Assembly (NCBI GenBank): GCA_963854835.1
Contig: OY978530.1
Span: 27,556,637-27,620,636, forward strand
Length of the DNA: 64,000 bases
Source of the DNA: Megamerina dolium
Lineage: Eukaryota; Arthropoda; Insecta; Diptera; Megamerinidae
Direction of reading: 5' to 3'
In this document: piece after piece, positions 1-11,265 of the stretch
How positions within the stretch are numbered: the first letter of the stretch is position 1
Layout: each line of letters starts with the position of its first letter
Translations under genes and position numbers: made by a program
Notes under the pieces: model-generated
What the model saw: only the letters and a program-made list of their open reading frames with translations
The model's database searches: none
What the model was told of the DNA's origin: nothing

Positions 1-613
1 GGGACATCCATACACATAATCACAGAATGGCTAATCTGTCTGAACTTGAACTCACAAGAATCAAAACGTTCTTTAGAAAATAGGAGGATATAATCTCTTC
101 CAGTATTAAACTCGGGTATTGCTCAATAGTTTGGAACGGACCCAGTACCACAGACAGCAAGTGTCTAGCCCTCACCAATATAATCTAATCTATACTGACT
201 GAACAATGAGTTGCTGAACTCGACGCCCTTACAAGCTTTTAAATGCGGATATCTGGGAATCTTTTCGCCGAGGTGGAATATCCATTACAAAATTATGCCG
301 AGGTTGGGGATTCTTTTGCGTGAACAGACGAGCGACTGGTCTATGAACTGTCCCCTGATTTGGTGGTGGTTGTGAACTATTGCCTTCATTATCTGGCTAA
401 ACATTTCTTATCTCTGCCTTATTGCATACTTGGCTACAGACTGGACAGGTTGGGTTTGCATAGGATACAATTCAAGTTAAACTTATGTTTGCAACTTGTC
501 TCTATGCACTCAGAAGTAGCTAGTTCGCCATTACAAATAATGCATATGGTGGAATTTACAACATCCCCCTCAGCACCAGTAGCTTTGGCTTTTGGGCTGC
601 AAGTCAAAGGCAT
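1..613 (-). pseudogene. Degraded ORF starting with a RING-type zinc finger; family not recognised
   Basis: Reading from an ATG at 613 on the minus strand, about 58 codons are open. They contain a CIIC pair, then CKHKFNLNC, and after a one-base frame change the pair CPVC. That order (C-x2-C, C-x-H, C-x2-C) resembles a RING/PHD-type finger, which some insect retroelement ORF1 proteins carry at the N-terminus; that comparison is from general knowledge. Downstream to the window edge every frame has stops, though stretches such as 80-130 still read like protein. It is a remnant cut by the window start. It may or may not belong with the gypsy integrase at 1,133-1,760. Function unknown. Confidence 0.3.
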
Positions 614-889
614 TTTATAAAAAAATATTTAAATTTTAAAGAATTCTTAATTATTAAGGAAAGAATAGAAATTGATGACAATTGAAGAAAACTTCTTTAA
701 ATTGTTGAAAATGTTAATTAAATAATCTCAAAATGATGCTGAATTAAAGATTTTTTTCTCAGTAAATTTCTAGTTGACTACTCTGTAGGGTATTTGAATT
801 ACTAATCAAAATCAAATTAGTTCTATTGCACGGTAGTCTATCCGCCAATTAAAAATCGGAGGATTTTTCTTTTTTTGATTTCTAGATAT

Positions 890-1106
890 GCTTGAATATA
901 TTTATATTAAATTGTGTTTTATTTGTTCAAAGAAATTTTTATAAGCAAATTGATAATGACATTTTTCGATACATATAAATAAGATCATATTGATCTTCCA
1001 TAAAAATATTTAACAAGTACAAACAATTTTTATTGATTAAAAATAATAATAATGAAAAGCGTAATAGTAATAACAATAACAATAGTAATAAAATAACATT
1101 AAAATA
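890..1106 (-). repeat. LTR fragment of a Ty3/gypsy element (gypsy-1)
   Basis: This lies just beyond the end of the integrase remnant. On the minus strand it is preceded by a polypurine run GGAGAAGGGGAG (1,107-1,120), the usual plus-strand primer next to a 3' LTR. The sequence recurs in the opposite orientation at 36,720-36,817 continuing at 41,407-41,480, for example minus-strand TTGTTTGTACTTGTTAAATA. The outer LTR limit (620-890) is not defined. The 613-890 stretch shows nothing else recognisable. Confidence 0.45.
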
Positions 1107-1132
1107 CTCCCCTTCTCCAAATTAAGCAACAG

Positions 1133-1760
1133 TTAATAAATTAAAATTAATTTTCTTTTAGCGTTTTTGTTTTGTGCAGTTTTCGTTTGTATATCATAAT
1201 TTAAAAATACCGGTTTAATTCTATCTATCGATATGTCATGATGTACGTCATTTATATTGACCTTGCACCATTTTGAATTCTTTTCTACCACCTCAAACGG
1301 ACCTTCGTATGGTTCCTGTAGTTCTGTTCTTTTCCTATCTACTCTTATAAATACTAATTTCCAGTCATATAAACTTTTAGGAAAATAGACTGGTGAGTCA
1401 CAATGATATACCATCATTTGACCAGGTAACTTTAAATTTTGTCCATATACCATCTCTGATAGTGTCGCATTGATGTTTTCCTTGAAAGTGGACCGTAAAC
1501 CTAAGTGTATGATCGTACCATGTTTCATTGTTTTCTTTGGACGTTATTGATTATTTTAACTGTCTACGGAAACGTTCGACCATTCCATACGATAGTGGAT
1601 GATATGGAGTGGTGTTTATCGTTTGATTTCCTAAAAATTTTGCTAATTCTATGAATAATTTGGACATAAATTGAGTTCCTTGATCAGTTGTTATAGTAAG
1701 AGATACTCCAAAACGAGAAATATATTCACGAAAAAATGATTCTTCTTACCATTTACATAA
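1133..1760 (-). pseudogene. Ty3/gypsy integrase, C-terminal two thirds, frameshifted
   Basis: The minus-strand translation shows the integrase core around TTDQGTQFMSKLF and TTPYHPLSYGMVERF, where the D of TTDQG and the E of MVERF are the second and third residues of the D,D,E triad. It continues into a C-terminal domain (EPYEGPFEVVEKNSKWCKV) that closes at 1,133. A frameshift or stop near 1,545-1,560 separates core and C-terminus, and the N-terminal part including the first catalytic D is missing beyond 1,760. The wording is typical of insect Ty3/gypsy elements; I did not fix the clade. 1,761-1,949 holds no recognisable feature. Confidence 0.8.
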
Positions 1761-1949
1761 GTACATATTGATAAGAGAAGAGATAAAGAAAAATATATCA
1801 AGTGATCTCAAGAGAGACTACACGAACTACATACACACATATCAGTGCACACCTTTGAACGATCCCCAATTTTGTTTATATTGTTGTTTTTTATTATTAC
1901 CTCAATTTTGTTTACTAATCCCTTGGACATCTCTCAGTAAACACATATA

Positions 1950-3094
1950 AGGGTTATCCATTTTGCGGTTTCAAAAGTAAATGTAAATAAAACACATATA
2001 AAATATTTTTTATCATGATATTTCTTTTTTATTATAAAGTTTGAATGTTGACATTATGTGTGAAATACTACATCATTTAAATGACCACCACGCGAATTGT
2101 TTCAAGCATCGATTCTTTTGAGGTAATTTTCGACCACTTTTTGACACATATTGGGCGGTATCTCAGCCATAACGTGACGAGTGTTGGTTTTTAGGTGCAC
2201 AAGAGTTAAAGGTTTATCTGCATAAACACGGTCTTTCGCGTAGCCCCACAAAAAAAGTCAAGCGGTGTCAAATCGCATGATCTTGGAGGCCACTTGATAT
2301 CGCCACGGCGAGAAATTACGCGGCCAGAAAATTTCTCTTGCAATAAAGCCATATTCGCTCGAGTTGTGTGGCATGTGGCACCGTCTTGTTGAAACCACAT
2401 ATTCTCTAAGTCGTATTCTTCAATAGCAGGCAAAAAAAGTCGGTTATCATATGACCATAACGCTCCGAATTGACGGTGACAGTCGTTCCATCGTCGTTTT
2501 CGAAGAAGTAAGGTCCAATCACACCTCCGGACCAAAGAGCGCACCAAGCAGTGACTTTTTGTGGATGCAGTGGCCTCTCTTCAATTACGACAAATACGAC
2601 AATTTTGTTTGTTAACATACCCACCGAGTGAGAAATGTGCATCGTCGCTGAAGAAAATTTTGTTCGAAAAATCGCCGTCCATCGCCTGTTGTTCAAGCAC
2701 CCATTCGACGTATCTACGACGTTGTGAATGGTCAGCTGGCTTCAGTTGTTGTGTGAGCTGGATTTTATATGGATGTAGGTGTAGATCCAAATGTAAAATA
2801 CGCCATAATGTGCCGTAAGACAGTCCTAATTCCTGAGAACGACGAGGAATCGATACATTCGGGTCTTCGGCAACACTTTCACTTACAGCAGCGATATTTT
2901 CGGTGGTACGAGCGAAACGATGATGCACAGGCCTTACAATATCTGTAACCGATCCAGTCTCTTCATATTTCTTCACAATGTTGCCAATTGCTTGCGTAGT
3001 TGGACGATTATGTAAACCATAATCTCCTCTTAAAGCACGTTATGTGGCTGTGGCAGAATCACCATTTTTGTAGTAGGTTTTTAAAATTTTAATG
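1950..3094 (-). mobile_element. Tc1/mariner-superfamily element, copy 1, 5'-truncated
   Basis: The transposon end at 1,950 begins AGGGTTATCC and reads on to GCGGTTTCAAAAGTA, identical to the 3' terminus of the copy at 41,725-43,010. The other end, including the start codon region and the matching inverted repeat, is missing: homology to the second copy stops near 3,094 inside codon 13. The two copies are nearly identical through the shared part (a difference near 2,468 and few others seen by eye). 3,095-4,236 contains no recognisable gene; its last part could be leader of the BEL element that follows. Confidence 0.85.
2054..3094 (-). pseudogene. Transposase of IS630/Tc1/mariner type, copy 1 (multiple frameshifts)
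   Basis: The order on the minus strand is helix-turn-helix region (from KKYEETGSVTDI), first catalytic D in FFSDDAHFSLGG, second in WFQQDGATCH, third in RSCDLTPLDFF, then the C-terminus ending VVFHT at 2,054. The spacing between second and third acidic residues is 36 residues, so it is a DDxD rather than DD34E enzyme. The frame changes three times: near 2,585 (an apparent ~17-bp loss relative to what the family reads there) and at two T-runs near 2,427 and 2,242. The same three breaks occur in copy 2. The N-terminal ~12 codons are missing. Confidence 0.8.
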
Positions 3095-4236
3095 CATCAA
3101 AGCATCTCTCTTATAACAAATAAGTGGTATCATATCGGTTGTATCGCCCCATATATTCCCCTCTACGAAAAACATTATTGCCAATAATAACAACAATATT
3201 ATCTTGCTTTGTAAAAGGAAGAACTAAGCATAAGTAATACAACTACACTTTCCCAATAGAAGTTGTTTTTCCCTCACGAAAACTGATATCGGCAATAACA
3301 TTAAAATATTCAAAAATATTTGTTTGGCAGTGCAATAACAATTTCATACATATCGCATTTTTTTCTCAATACCTTTGCCTTGTGTATTTGCAAAAACAAC
3401 CGCCTTATACAAACGCACATGCGATTACTTGTTGTTGTTAAATTTCAACTACCTACCGAGGTTCATGCATATCCCTAAACCATCAACAACAAGCACACCC
3501 AAGAGTAAGCAATAAAGGTATTTCGTCATACATAGGCAACAATAAAACGCATTGATTTGTCTCGACAAATATACCTGCGTTTGATCACAAATATAGCGGT
3601 AGTGTATATTGTTGCTAAATTTCTATCTCCCAATTTTTGTTTTGCATATACCTGTAATAGCAACAAAATATAATTGCATTGGCTGGTGTTTTTTATAAAG
3701 TAAAAGTACACTATCTTTTCTATTGAAAAATACCCAGTGTGAAAAGGAGTCACTCTTAACCCTAAGTTGCTACAGTGTTAACGAATATCAAATAATTGAG
3801 TTCTTTGTGCAAGATAATACGTTAAAAATTGAAGGAAGTAGTATACAGTGGTTCCCAAACGTTTTTATACCCATCGGATACGAATTTTCTATACGTAGTT
3901 ATCACCCCGGCTCATTACAATTGAGTAATTTTATTGATTGTGAATTAATTTATATTACATCTCCCTATGTCAATTCCGGAATTCAGCGGAATCGAATGCG
4001 AATTTAAAATAAGCTCAAGGTCATACCTTCCATAAGTTAGCCCACTAGTATAACCTTCAATTTGGCTACGGAAGACTACGTCTTTCGGATTAATCTCTTT
4101 CCGGGCACATTTTGGCAACCCATTTTTTGATTAATCGTGCGAACAGGCAACATAACTCCAGATTCGCAAGCAATTCGCTCTCTCGTTTTCAAATTTTACC
4201 CCGTATTACATCTGGAATTCTACAATTGCTAAAAGG

Positions 4237-6058
4237 ATGGCAGCTTACGATCTCTTCAGAGCTGCCGTGGAAGATATTATTGATTTTGATAGCTATTTTC
4301 TTGCCATTAACCCGGAAAACCATAAAAAATTTGTCTTGGAAGCACAGCAAAAGCAATTCCAGTCCCTGTGGAGTGATTACAGAACAGCATATCACAATGT
4401 TCTAACAGAGGAAGTCGCTGAAGATGTCGATATTAGCCAAATTAAAGAGATATATAGAAAATGTTACACCTCGTATGTCCGGTGCCTCTCTGCAATCAAC
4501 GCTCATCTTCACGAGTTGAGTTCCGAAGTGGAACCTCCCGCAATTTCGTCTTCCACTGATGAAAACATACCCCGTCAACCTTCATTTCCTGCTGTGCTTC
4601 ACGAGCTGAGTTTCGAGGTGGCATCCCCCGCAGTTTCCTCTTCTCCGGCAATTTCGAATCCACCCGTTGAGAAAATAAATAATGAACATTAATTTCCCGC
4701 TATTCAGCTGCCTCCATGCGACACCCCACGTTTTTCAGGCGATTATGTATCGTGGCCAAGTTTTCGTGACTTGTTTACGTGTTTAGCTTTGCATAATCTC
4801 GAGGAGAGATATGAAAATAAGAGAATTCTGGTCAACTTACAGTTGAAATCCCTTTTCACTCTCCAGCCGGTAACTCGAGAAACCGGCCCCAACTTAAAGC
4901 GACTGCAACGCACTATAAATAACAGCATCACAAACTTGAAGCTGTTAAATATTGATACCTCTTATTGGGATGCGATTATCGTATACTTGTGTTCCACGAA
5001 GATTCCCGATACAACTCTGTGTCTTTGGGAACAGTCTTTGAAGAATAAGCGCGAAATCCCAAACACAAACTGTGTACCAATTGCTTGGCCAACTCTCACG
5101 ATTACAGTGATTGTAAGAGCCGATACACATGCTCATCTTGCAGACAAAGACACAATTCCCTACTGCACAGGGTAGAGAATGCTTCCAGCACTCGTTGTGA
5201 TGCAACTCCCGACTCAACTCCCACTGAAACATCAGCTGAACGTTCTTGTCAGCGTACTTGCACTTCTCAGCTGCGAGTTGTTGCGAAGGAAAAACACAAT
5301 GCAGCTTTGTATACAGTACCAATCACGACAATCCTCCCACCAGTGAATTCTACTTCACGCAGAACGGTTTCATCGTTCCACAGCAGAATCAGTTTCGATA
5401 AACTTCCATATCCATCTTCTTACGCTCGATGTGATAAGCTTCAGACACAAACGAGTAGTCGAAAACACGCTACAATTCCCAAAAAATCCCTCCAAACAAG
5501 TAAGAGTGTTATTTCGTTAAACACTACTATTTCGAAGACATGCTGCCCGCTATGTAGAGGCATGCACCCGCTACGACAATGCACAGAGTTCTCCAAGCTT
5601 ACGGTTGAAGAGAGAATACTCTTTGTGCGTCAGCAGAAGATTTGCATAAACTGCTTGGCAACTTCACATACCCTTGCAAAGTGCCATAGCGAGTTTTCAT
5701 GCCGTCTTTGTGGGAAGCAACATCATTCCCTGCTTCACAGAGCACGGCATGACCCGAGGGCAAAGCGGAAAGTTCACCGTTATGCAATGCTCCTCCCAGA
5801 TGCAAAGGATCGATCTTACAGATCGTATCCAAGAAGAGGACATCTCCCGTCAAATGTATTTCCCACCCGTAATACTTGTCGTACCACGACATTCAACGGA
5901 TTATCGAGTTCTACGTATCACTCCCCACAAAAGGCTCGTTCAATCAACGAGAGGACTTGTACTCGAACAGCAATACATTCGATCCCGCCTAATACTGGGA
6001 CCCCAAAATTGCTGTCACGTTAAAGGTGATTTGAAGATTGTGGCTTGAGCAACATATA
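4237..6058 (+). pseudogene. BEL/Pao gag, copy 1, deleted and frameshifted
   Basis: The ATG at 4,237 opens a 151-codon N-terminal gag part (MAAYDLFRAAVEDIIDFDSY). After a stop at 4,690 the DUF1759-like region resumes (FSGDYVSWPSFRDLF), but about 45 codons are lost before LHNLEERYENKRIL compared with the copy at 31-33 kb. A second deletion joins KREIP directly to the middle of the first zinc-knuckle module (LCTNCLANSH). The second knuckle module is complete: CCPLCRGMHPLRQC, ICINCLATSH and CRLCGKQHHSLLHR (5,540-5,745). No protease, RT or integrase motif follows. Gag packages the element RNA; this copy cannot make a full protein. Confidence 0.8.
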
Positions 6059-6887
6059 AGCCTCTGATGCCACACCCGTATTATGTAGCAACGTTTTGTC
6101 AGGTTATACGATACTGACCGTCATACACATCCCTCTCTCACATGGTTCAGTTCACTGTAACTGCCCGATTTAACTCCCGAACTTCTACGAAGCTTCAATG
6201 GAACTATGCACTGGCATAGTGTATATGTGTATGAATAATCGCATGTGTTATTTTCACATAATTTGCTACATATTCATGAGCTGAGTCATCATGAACCCAA
6301 GACACGCAGATTCTATCCGAGTTTATAACTTGTCACGAGCGTTGCATATTATGGCAATCCCGACAATATGGAAAAATTAATGCTGCAAGAGCTCTACAAG
6401 CTCTAGGTTTGTCAACTACGTTGACTTCTGGAAACCTTTGATCTGGTCTACGACCAGCCCTGATAGAATCTGTTCACCTGAGATGGTGTGATCCAACCCC
6501 GATCTACACACCAATCAACATGGGATAACACTCTAAAATCAGCACTACACTCAACAGTCATCAATCAACATCCCACATCAGTACTCGTCAATCAACACGT
6601 TCTTCAATCAACATTCCCACCAATCAACATTTGTCATCATTCAACATTTCCTTTTCCCTTTCATACGAGTCAAAACCACGAATCCCGACCGGAATATCAA
6701 GAGTACTGAATGTCACAACTATGATAATTGTTTATAGTTAATTTAAAGTATTTTTAAGATTAATTTAGTTATATGAAATACTGTATTTTTATATACCTTT
6801 TATTTTAGTTTTATTTTTTTTTCTCATTTCCTCCGTCTCGGGTGGAGATTCCGTCTCTTTTGCAGTATTCCTGAAAGGGGGGCGGAA
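6059..6887 (+). other. BEL/Pao 3' non-coding region with AATCAACA-rich tract and polypurine tract
   Basis: There is no coding evidence between gag and the LTR. The same non-coding segment lies between gag and LTR in the copy at 30.2-31.0 kb, so it belongs to the element. Positions 6,505-6,655 hold about seven scattered copies of (A)ATCAACA, more than in the other copy. The stretch ends with a purine tract CTGAAAGGGGGGCGGAA (6,871-6,887) directly before the LTR start, fitting the plus-strand primer. Confidence 0.65.
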
Positions 6888-7365
6888 TGTCTACGCCAGA
6901 AGACGTGTGTCGCGTACTGCCCGTATAAGGTTTTCAAGGGTTAGCAACCCTAATATAATTCTATTCGTTCCGCAATTTCTAATTCTCTCTATCTCTCACT
7001 CATATACTCTATTTTCTTTTACTTTATACTCTTCACTTTCCATTTTTTTATATTTTTACATTGTTGATCAACTCCCTCTAACACAAGTACGTGTTTCCCT
7101 AACAATTAAAAATTGAAAATAAATAAAACTAATTTCTCGGACAGTGCGCGACCTTATCTTTTTTATATCCCGATTCCCGATTAATATACATATACTATAG
7201 ATTCACATAATACAATTAATATTATATTTAATAAATAAATAATTTAAAATAAAGTGCGAGATATTACATTTGTGACAAAGTGAAGAAAGACGTGTTATTT
7301 ATAGTAACAACCACCCAAACGACTTGTAGGCAAGTGCACCACATCGCTCGCTCCCCGCTGAAACA
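6888..7365 (+). repeat. 3' LTR of BEL/Pao element, copy 1
   Basis: It starts TGTCTACGCCAGAAGACG and ends CCCCGCTGAAACA, so the ends are TG...CA, matching in reverse the LTRs at 29,697-30,219 and 33,985-34,506. It is about 478 bp and clearly more diverged, with a ~100-bp AT-rich stretch (7,180-7,260) unlike the others. No 5' LTR is recognisable upstream of 4,237. 7,366-7,637 is flanking DNA with no recognised feature. Confidence 0.8.
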
Positions 7366-7648
7366 CCAATGTAATGCTGTTATTACATATTCGTATTTGG
7401 TTTGGTCACGATTGATAGATTTTGTTGCAAATTGCATCTCTATACAAATAAACCAAGCTTCAGGAAAAGTATGCCAAAATTGTGGTGACTTTATTGAAGT
7501 TGCATTAATTTCACGTTCGGAATCATACGGGTTAGGTAGATTCAACGGAATAGAAAGTTCAGGTATTTGTATTCGTAGGTGAACGAAACATTTTAGAAAT
7601 ATTAATTTATATTTATATTTATATTAAAAGTTGACAAAATATCCTAAT

Positions 7649-9785
7649 GGTGGTCTGGTGGTGTTTTTGCAAGGTAACGTGTCTAGCTGCCTCAACCGGG
7701 TGGGGCTAGCGCAATCCTTGTTGAACTCATCGCAAGTCAACTCACTGGCTGTCATGCAGTTTGATCTTAGCGCTATGTGATGATACCTTTATTTGTTAAT
7801 GAGGGGTAGTCATATATCTTGCTCTGCTTACTATGTGATGGAGCCTTCATTATTATTAATTATTAATGCGCACACGTTTATGTGTCGCAAATAACAAGAG
7901 AAGTCCCTCACAGAGAAAGCTCGACGTCATTAAGCTGCGATCACAAGAGACAGCAGATGCATTTGCCACTCGACTATCGGATCTGCTTATGCAGAACACT
8001 CCCCCACTCCCACTCCACTACTGCTGCCGAGGAGGTAATCGGTTACTACTGGCCTCTGAGGAATGAGTGGTATGATCAGGAGTGTCGCGACGCTACCGCA
8101 GAGAAAGACGCCGTCTACAGAAAAACCCTGCGTGCAGGCGCAACGCGAGATGTTAAGGAGCGGTATAGAGAGAAAAGGAGTGCAGAGAGACGTATTTTCA
8201 GGCGCAAGAAAAGAGAACAAGAAAGACGCGAGTGTGAGGAGATAGAGATGTGTACCGACCAGAATGAGACTCGAAAATTCTTCGAAAAGATCAAACGCCT
8301 GAGTGGCGGTTTATATTACAGATGATGGTGTTGATGTTCCACCACCCGACTATGACGAGGTTGAAACGGCCATTTTAGGCTGAAGAACAACAAAGCTGCA
8401 TGTGCTGATGGCCTGCCTGCCGAGTTGTTTAAGACCGGAGGCGATGAGCTGCTCGCCTGCATGCAAAAGCTCATAAGCAGCATATGGTCGGATAAAAGCA
8501 TGCCTGATGATTGGAGGCTCAGTGTTCTATGTCCTGTACATAAAAAGGAGACTACACAATTTGCGCCAACTACCGTGGAATAAGTCTTCGAGCATCGCAT
8601 ACAAGGTTCTATCGAGCGTATTGTGTGAAAGATCTTATCAGTGTGGCTTTAGACCTTTTAAATCCACCAGATTTTCACACTTTGCCAAATCCTGGAGAAG
8701 ACCCAAGAAAAACAGATCGACACACACCACCTATTTGTTGATTATAAAGCCGCTTTCATCATTCCGGTAAAGGATTACCTCTACGCAACAATGTCTGAGT
8801 TCGGTATTCCTGCAAAGCGCATTTGACTTTGTAGAATGACACTGCATGACTCCCGTTGTGCAGTGAAAATTGGGAAGGACCTCTCCACGCCGTTTAGTAC
8901 CGAACGGAGTTTCAGACAAGGTGATTCGTTATCGTGCGACTTCTTCAATCTTATTATGGAGAAAATAATACGAGCTGCTGCTCTACGACATAATCAACAC
9001 TATCTTCAACACTATCTTCAACAAAAGTGTCATGCTGTTAGCGTATGCCGACGATATTGACATAATCGGCATGAACACGCGAGCAGTCAGTGCAGCATTC
9101 TTAGAGTTGGAAAGAGAGTCGCGTCGGATGGGTCTTATGGTGAACGAGGGCAAGACGAAGTATCTAGTGTCAACAAACAAAGAGTCCCGGCGTCTTGGAC
9201 AGCACGTCACTGTTGACAACTACGCTTTTGAAGTAGTAAGGGACTTTGTCTATCTTGGAACCAGCATTAACAGCAGTAATGACGTCAGCTTGGAGATATT
9301 ACGAAGGATCACTCTTGCAAACAGGTGTTACTTTGGGCTAAGTAAGCAATTGAGAAGTCGGACCCTCGCTCGAATAACGAAAACTACACTCTCTCATCAT
9401 GCCTGGAAAATTTCAGCCTCGGATGAGCGAATGCTTGGTGATTTCCGGAGAAATGTCCTACTTAAGACCTTTGGACCTATTTGCGTTGGTGGCGAGTACC
9501 GAATAAGGTACAACCATTAGCTGTACAAGCTGTATGCCGATATTGACATATTAAAGTTCATCAAAATCCAGCGATTGGAAAAGTCGAGCGAATGGAAGAA
9601 CACTCTCCAGCTAAGAAGGTGTTATATTCGGAACCCGCTGGAGGACGACGCAAAGGAGGAAGACCTAACCTCCGGTGGAAAGACCATCTACTGGAGAACC
9701 TGGCGGCGCTTGGAATTTCTAACTGGCGCCAGTTAGCGAAGAACAGATATGGCTGGCGGAGCATGCCACATAATTAATAAGTAAG
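7649..9785 (+). mobile_element. RTE-clade LINE, copy A (endonuclease region deleted)
   Basis: The insert is bounded by an 11-bp direct repeat AATATCCTAAT at 7,638-7,648 and 9,786-9,796, a TSD expected from target-primed reverse transcription. The 5' untranslated part (GTGGTCTGGTGGTG...) matches the 5' end of the fuller copy at 19,546-22,706, so the 5' end is intact. The whole endonuclease and the start of the ORF are missing between about 7,857 and 7,866. Downstream parts match the other copies closely. 9,797-10,106 is AT-rich and featureless. Confidence 0.85.
7866..9778 (+). pseudogene. RTE LINE reverse transcriptase ORF, copy A, broken
   Basis: Coding pieces in order are a basic linker (about 7,880-8,310, with many R/K/E such as RRKKREQERRECEE), the RT fingers region (8,330-8,770), and RT palm with MLLAYADDIDIIG at 9,029-9,067 where ADD is the catalytic box. 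These are followed by the thumb-like region (LVSTNKESRR, FVYLGTSINSS) and a C-terminal part ending near 9,778 (RRKGGRPNLRWKDHLLENL). At least four frame changes or stops interrupt it, and the palm has a small CTTCAACACTAT duplication near 9,000-9,020. It cannot encode a working enzyme. Confidence 0.8.
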
Positions 9786-10106
9786 AATATCCTAATATAG
9801 GGATTCTTTTTAGAAGTATTCAAATATAACCAGATAATGTAATAATGATATACTCACAGAGTCGAATGCAATAGAATGAAAATGAATTAATGGAATGAAT
9901 AGAATTATGTTAAATATCACGCTAAGAGAAGGATTAGGAAATTGAAATCGTTGTTAAATTAATTTGAAGAAGCAGATTTGTATAAGTATTAGTAATATTA
10001 TAATATTAGTAATAATTATTGGTTTTTTAATATTGGCAATAATAGTAAGTTTGTAAAATATTAATTGTATATTATTTAGATTATTAAATATTATTTAAAA
10101 AAACAT

Positions 10107-10457
10107 ATGTGGGACTTAAAGCCCCGAAAGGCTATTTGGCCGAGCTTCTCTTCTGTTAATGTTGTGTGTGTTAAATTTTGGACAGTATTAGAAGGGACCT
10201 ACTTATTTTAGCCGGTTTCGAACCGCAGAACTCTTACGACATCACTTTTCCTGTGCTTTGTCACAGAGTTCTTTTAGAAGCTTTTCGATGGCAAATTCTT
10301 ACTGCCGAAAGAATTGCCAATTGCTTGTCGACAGGTGAGTACCGTTCGAAAGAAAAATCTTTTCGATATTAAATTTGTTATGCTTCAGCCGGGGATTGAA
10401 CCCACGTCCTACAGATAAGAAGGCCAACACACTAACCACTGAGCTACGGCACCCTAC
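10107..10457 (-). mobile_element. tRNA-derived SINE, copy 1
   Basis: On the minus strand the head (10,457-10,385) reads GTAGCTCAGTGGTTAG (A-box-like) followed by GGTTCAATCCC (B-box-like), the internal RNA polymerase III promoter of a tRNA-derived SINE. The body (CGAACGGTACTCACCTGTCG, then GCTTCTAAAAGAACTCTGTG) and the 3' end (CTCGGCC..., TTTAAGTCCCAC) match copies at 50,761 and 56,360. The unit is about 350 bp, and a (AT)-rich tail lies at 10,085-10,106. 10,458-11,235 has no gene I can support, only a 40-codon ORF at 10,977-11,096 with no recognisable similarity. Confidence 0.8.
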
Positions 10458-11265
10458 GGTACAAGAACACTATACTGGAATTAAAATTATATATATCGGA
10501 GCTGATACAGTTACCGAGATATCCCGTCCTTTAAATTTAAAAATTGGAGGATATCCCGAATATTACAGCACTCGATATCTTGCAGTGAAAATTTTAAATT
10601 ACAATTTAAATTACAATTCAAAATACGGCCTATTAAAAATAAATAATATTACTAAATTCTATTAATAAATGGAATATATCCTTATGAAATATCTACTCAA
10701 GTCCTAATAATAGTAAAAGAAAAGTTATGGAAAATCGTACATTCGCCACCCATACATTCGCGATCGGTACTCAACTTTATAAATAAAAAACCAATGGAGA
10801 TATTTTAACGTACAATTAGTTAAGAGAAAGTTACCTTATTCCACTTTAATATATAATTAATCCCTTGAGTATTTTTTTTTCGTTAAGCATGCCTTCGCGA
10901 CCGCCATCGAGTTTAAGCCGAAAAGTGAAAAGGCATATAAAAGTCAATAACATTTCACATCATTAATAATGAAGACATGGATTATCCATATATTTTGAGT
11001 CGCTCGATTTTAAGTCAAGTTGATTTAATAATCCGAGAAGATGGCGATGTATTTATGTACAAACAAACCGAAAATGAGGAAAAGAGAGGCCCATAGAGTT
11101 GTAGAATGGAGTTGAGGAAAGAGTTTACAGGATTGTGTGTACAGATTGAGGAGGTACAAGGTTCACAATTCATTTTTTCATCATATATAAGTTGACATAT
11201 TTACATGAATACGGATAAAATATCATTCATCATCATTTCATTAATATTCTTCTCATATTTTTCAG

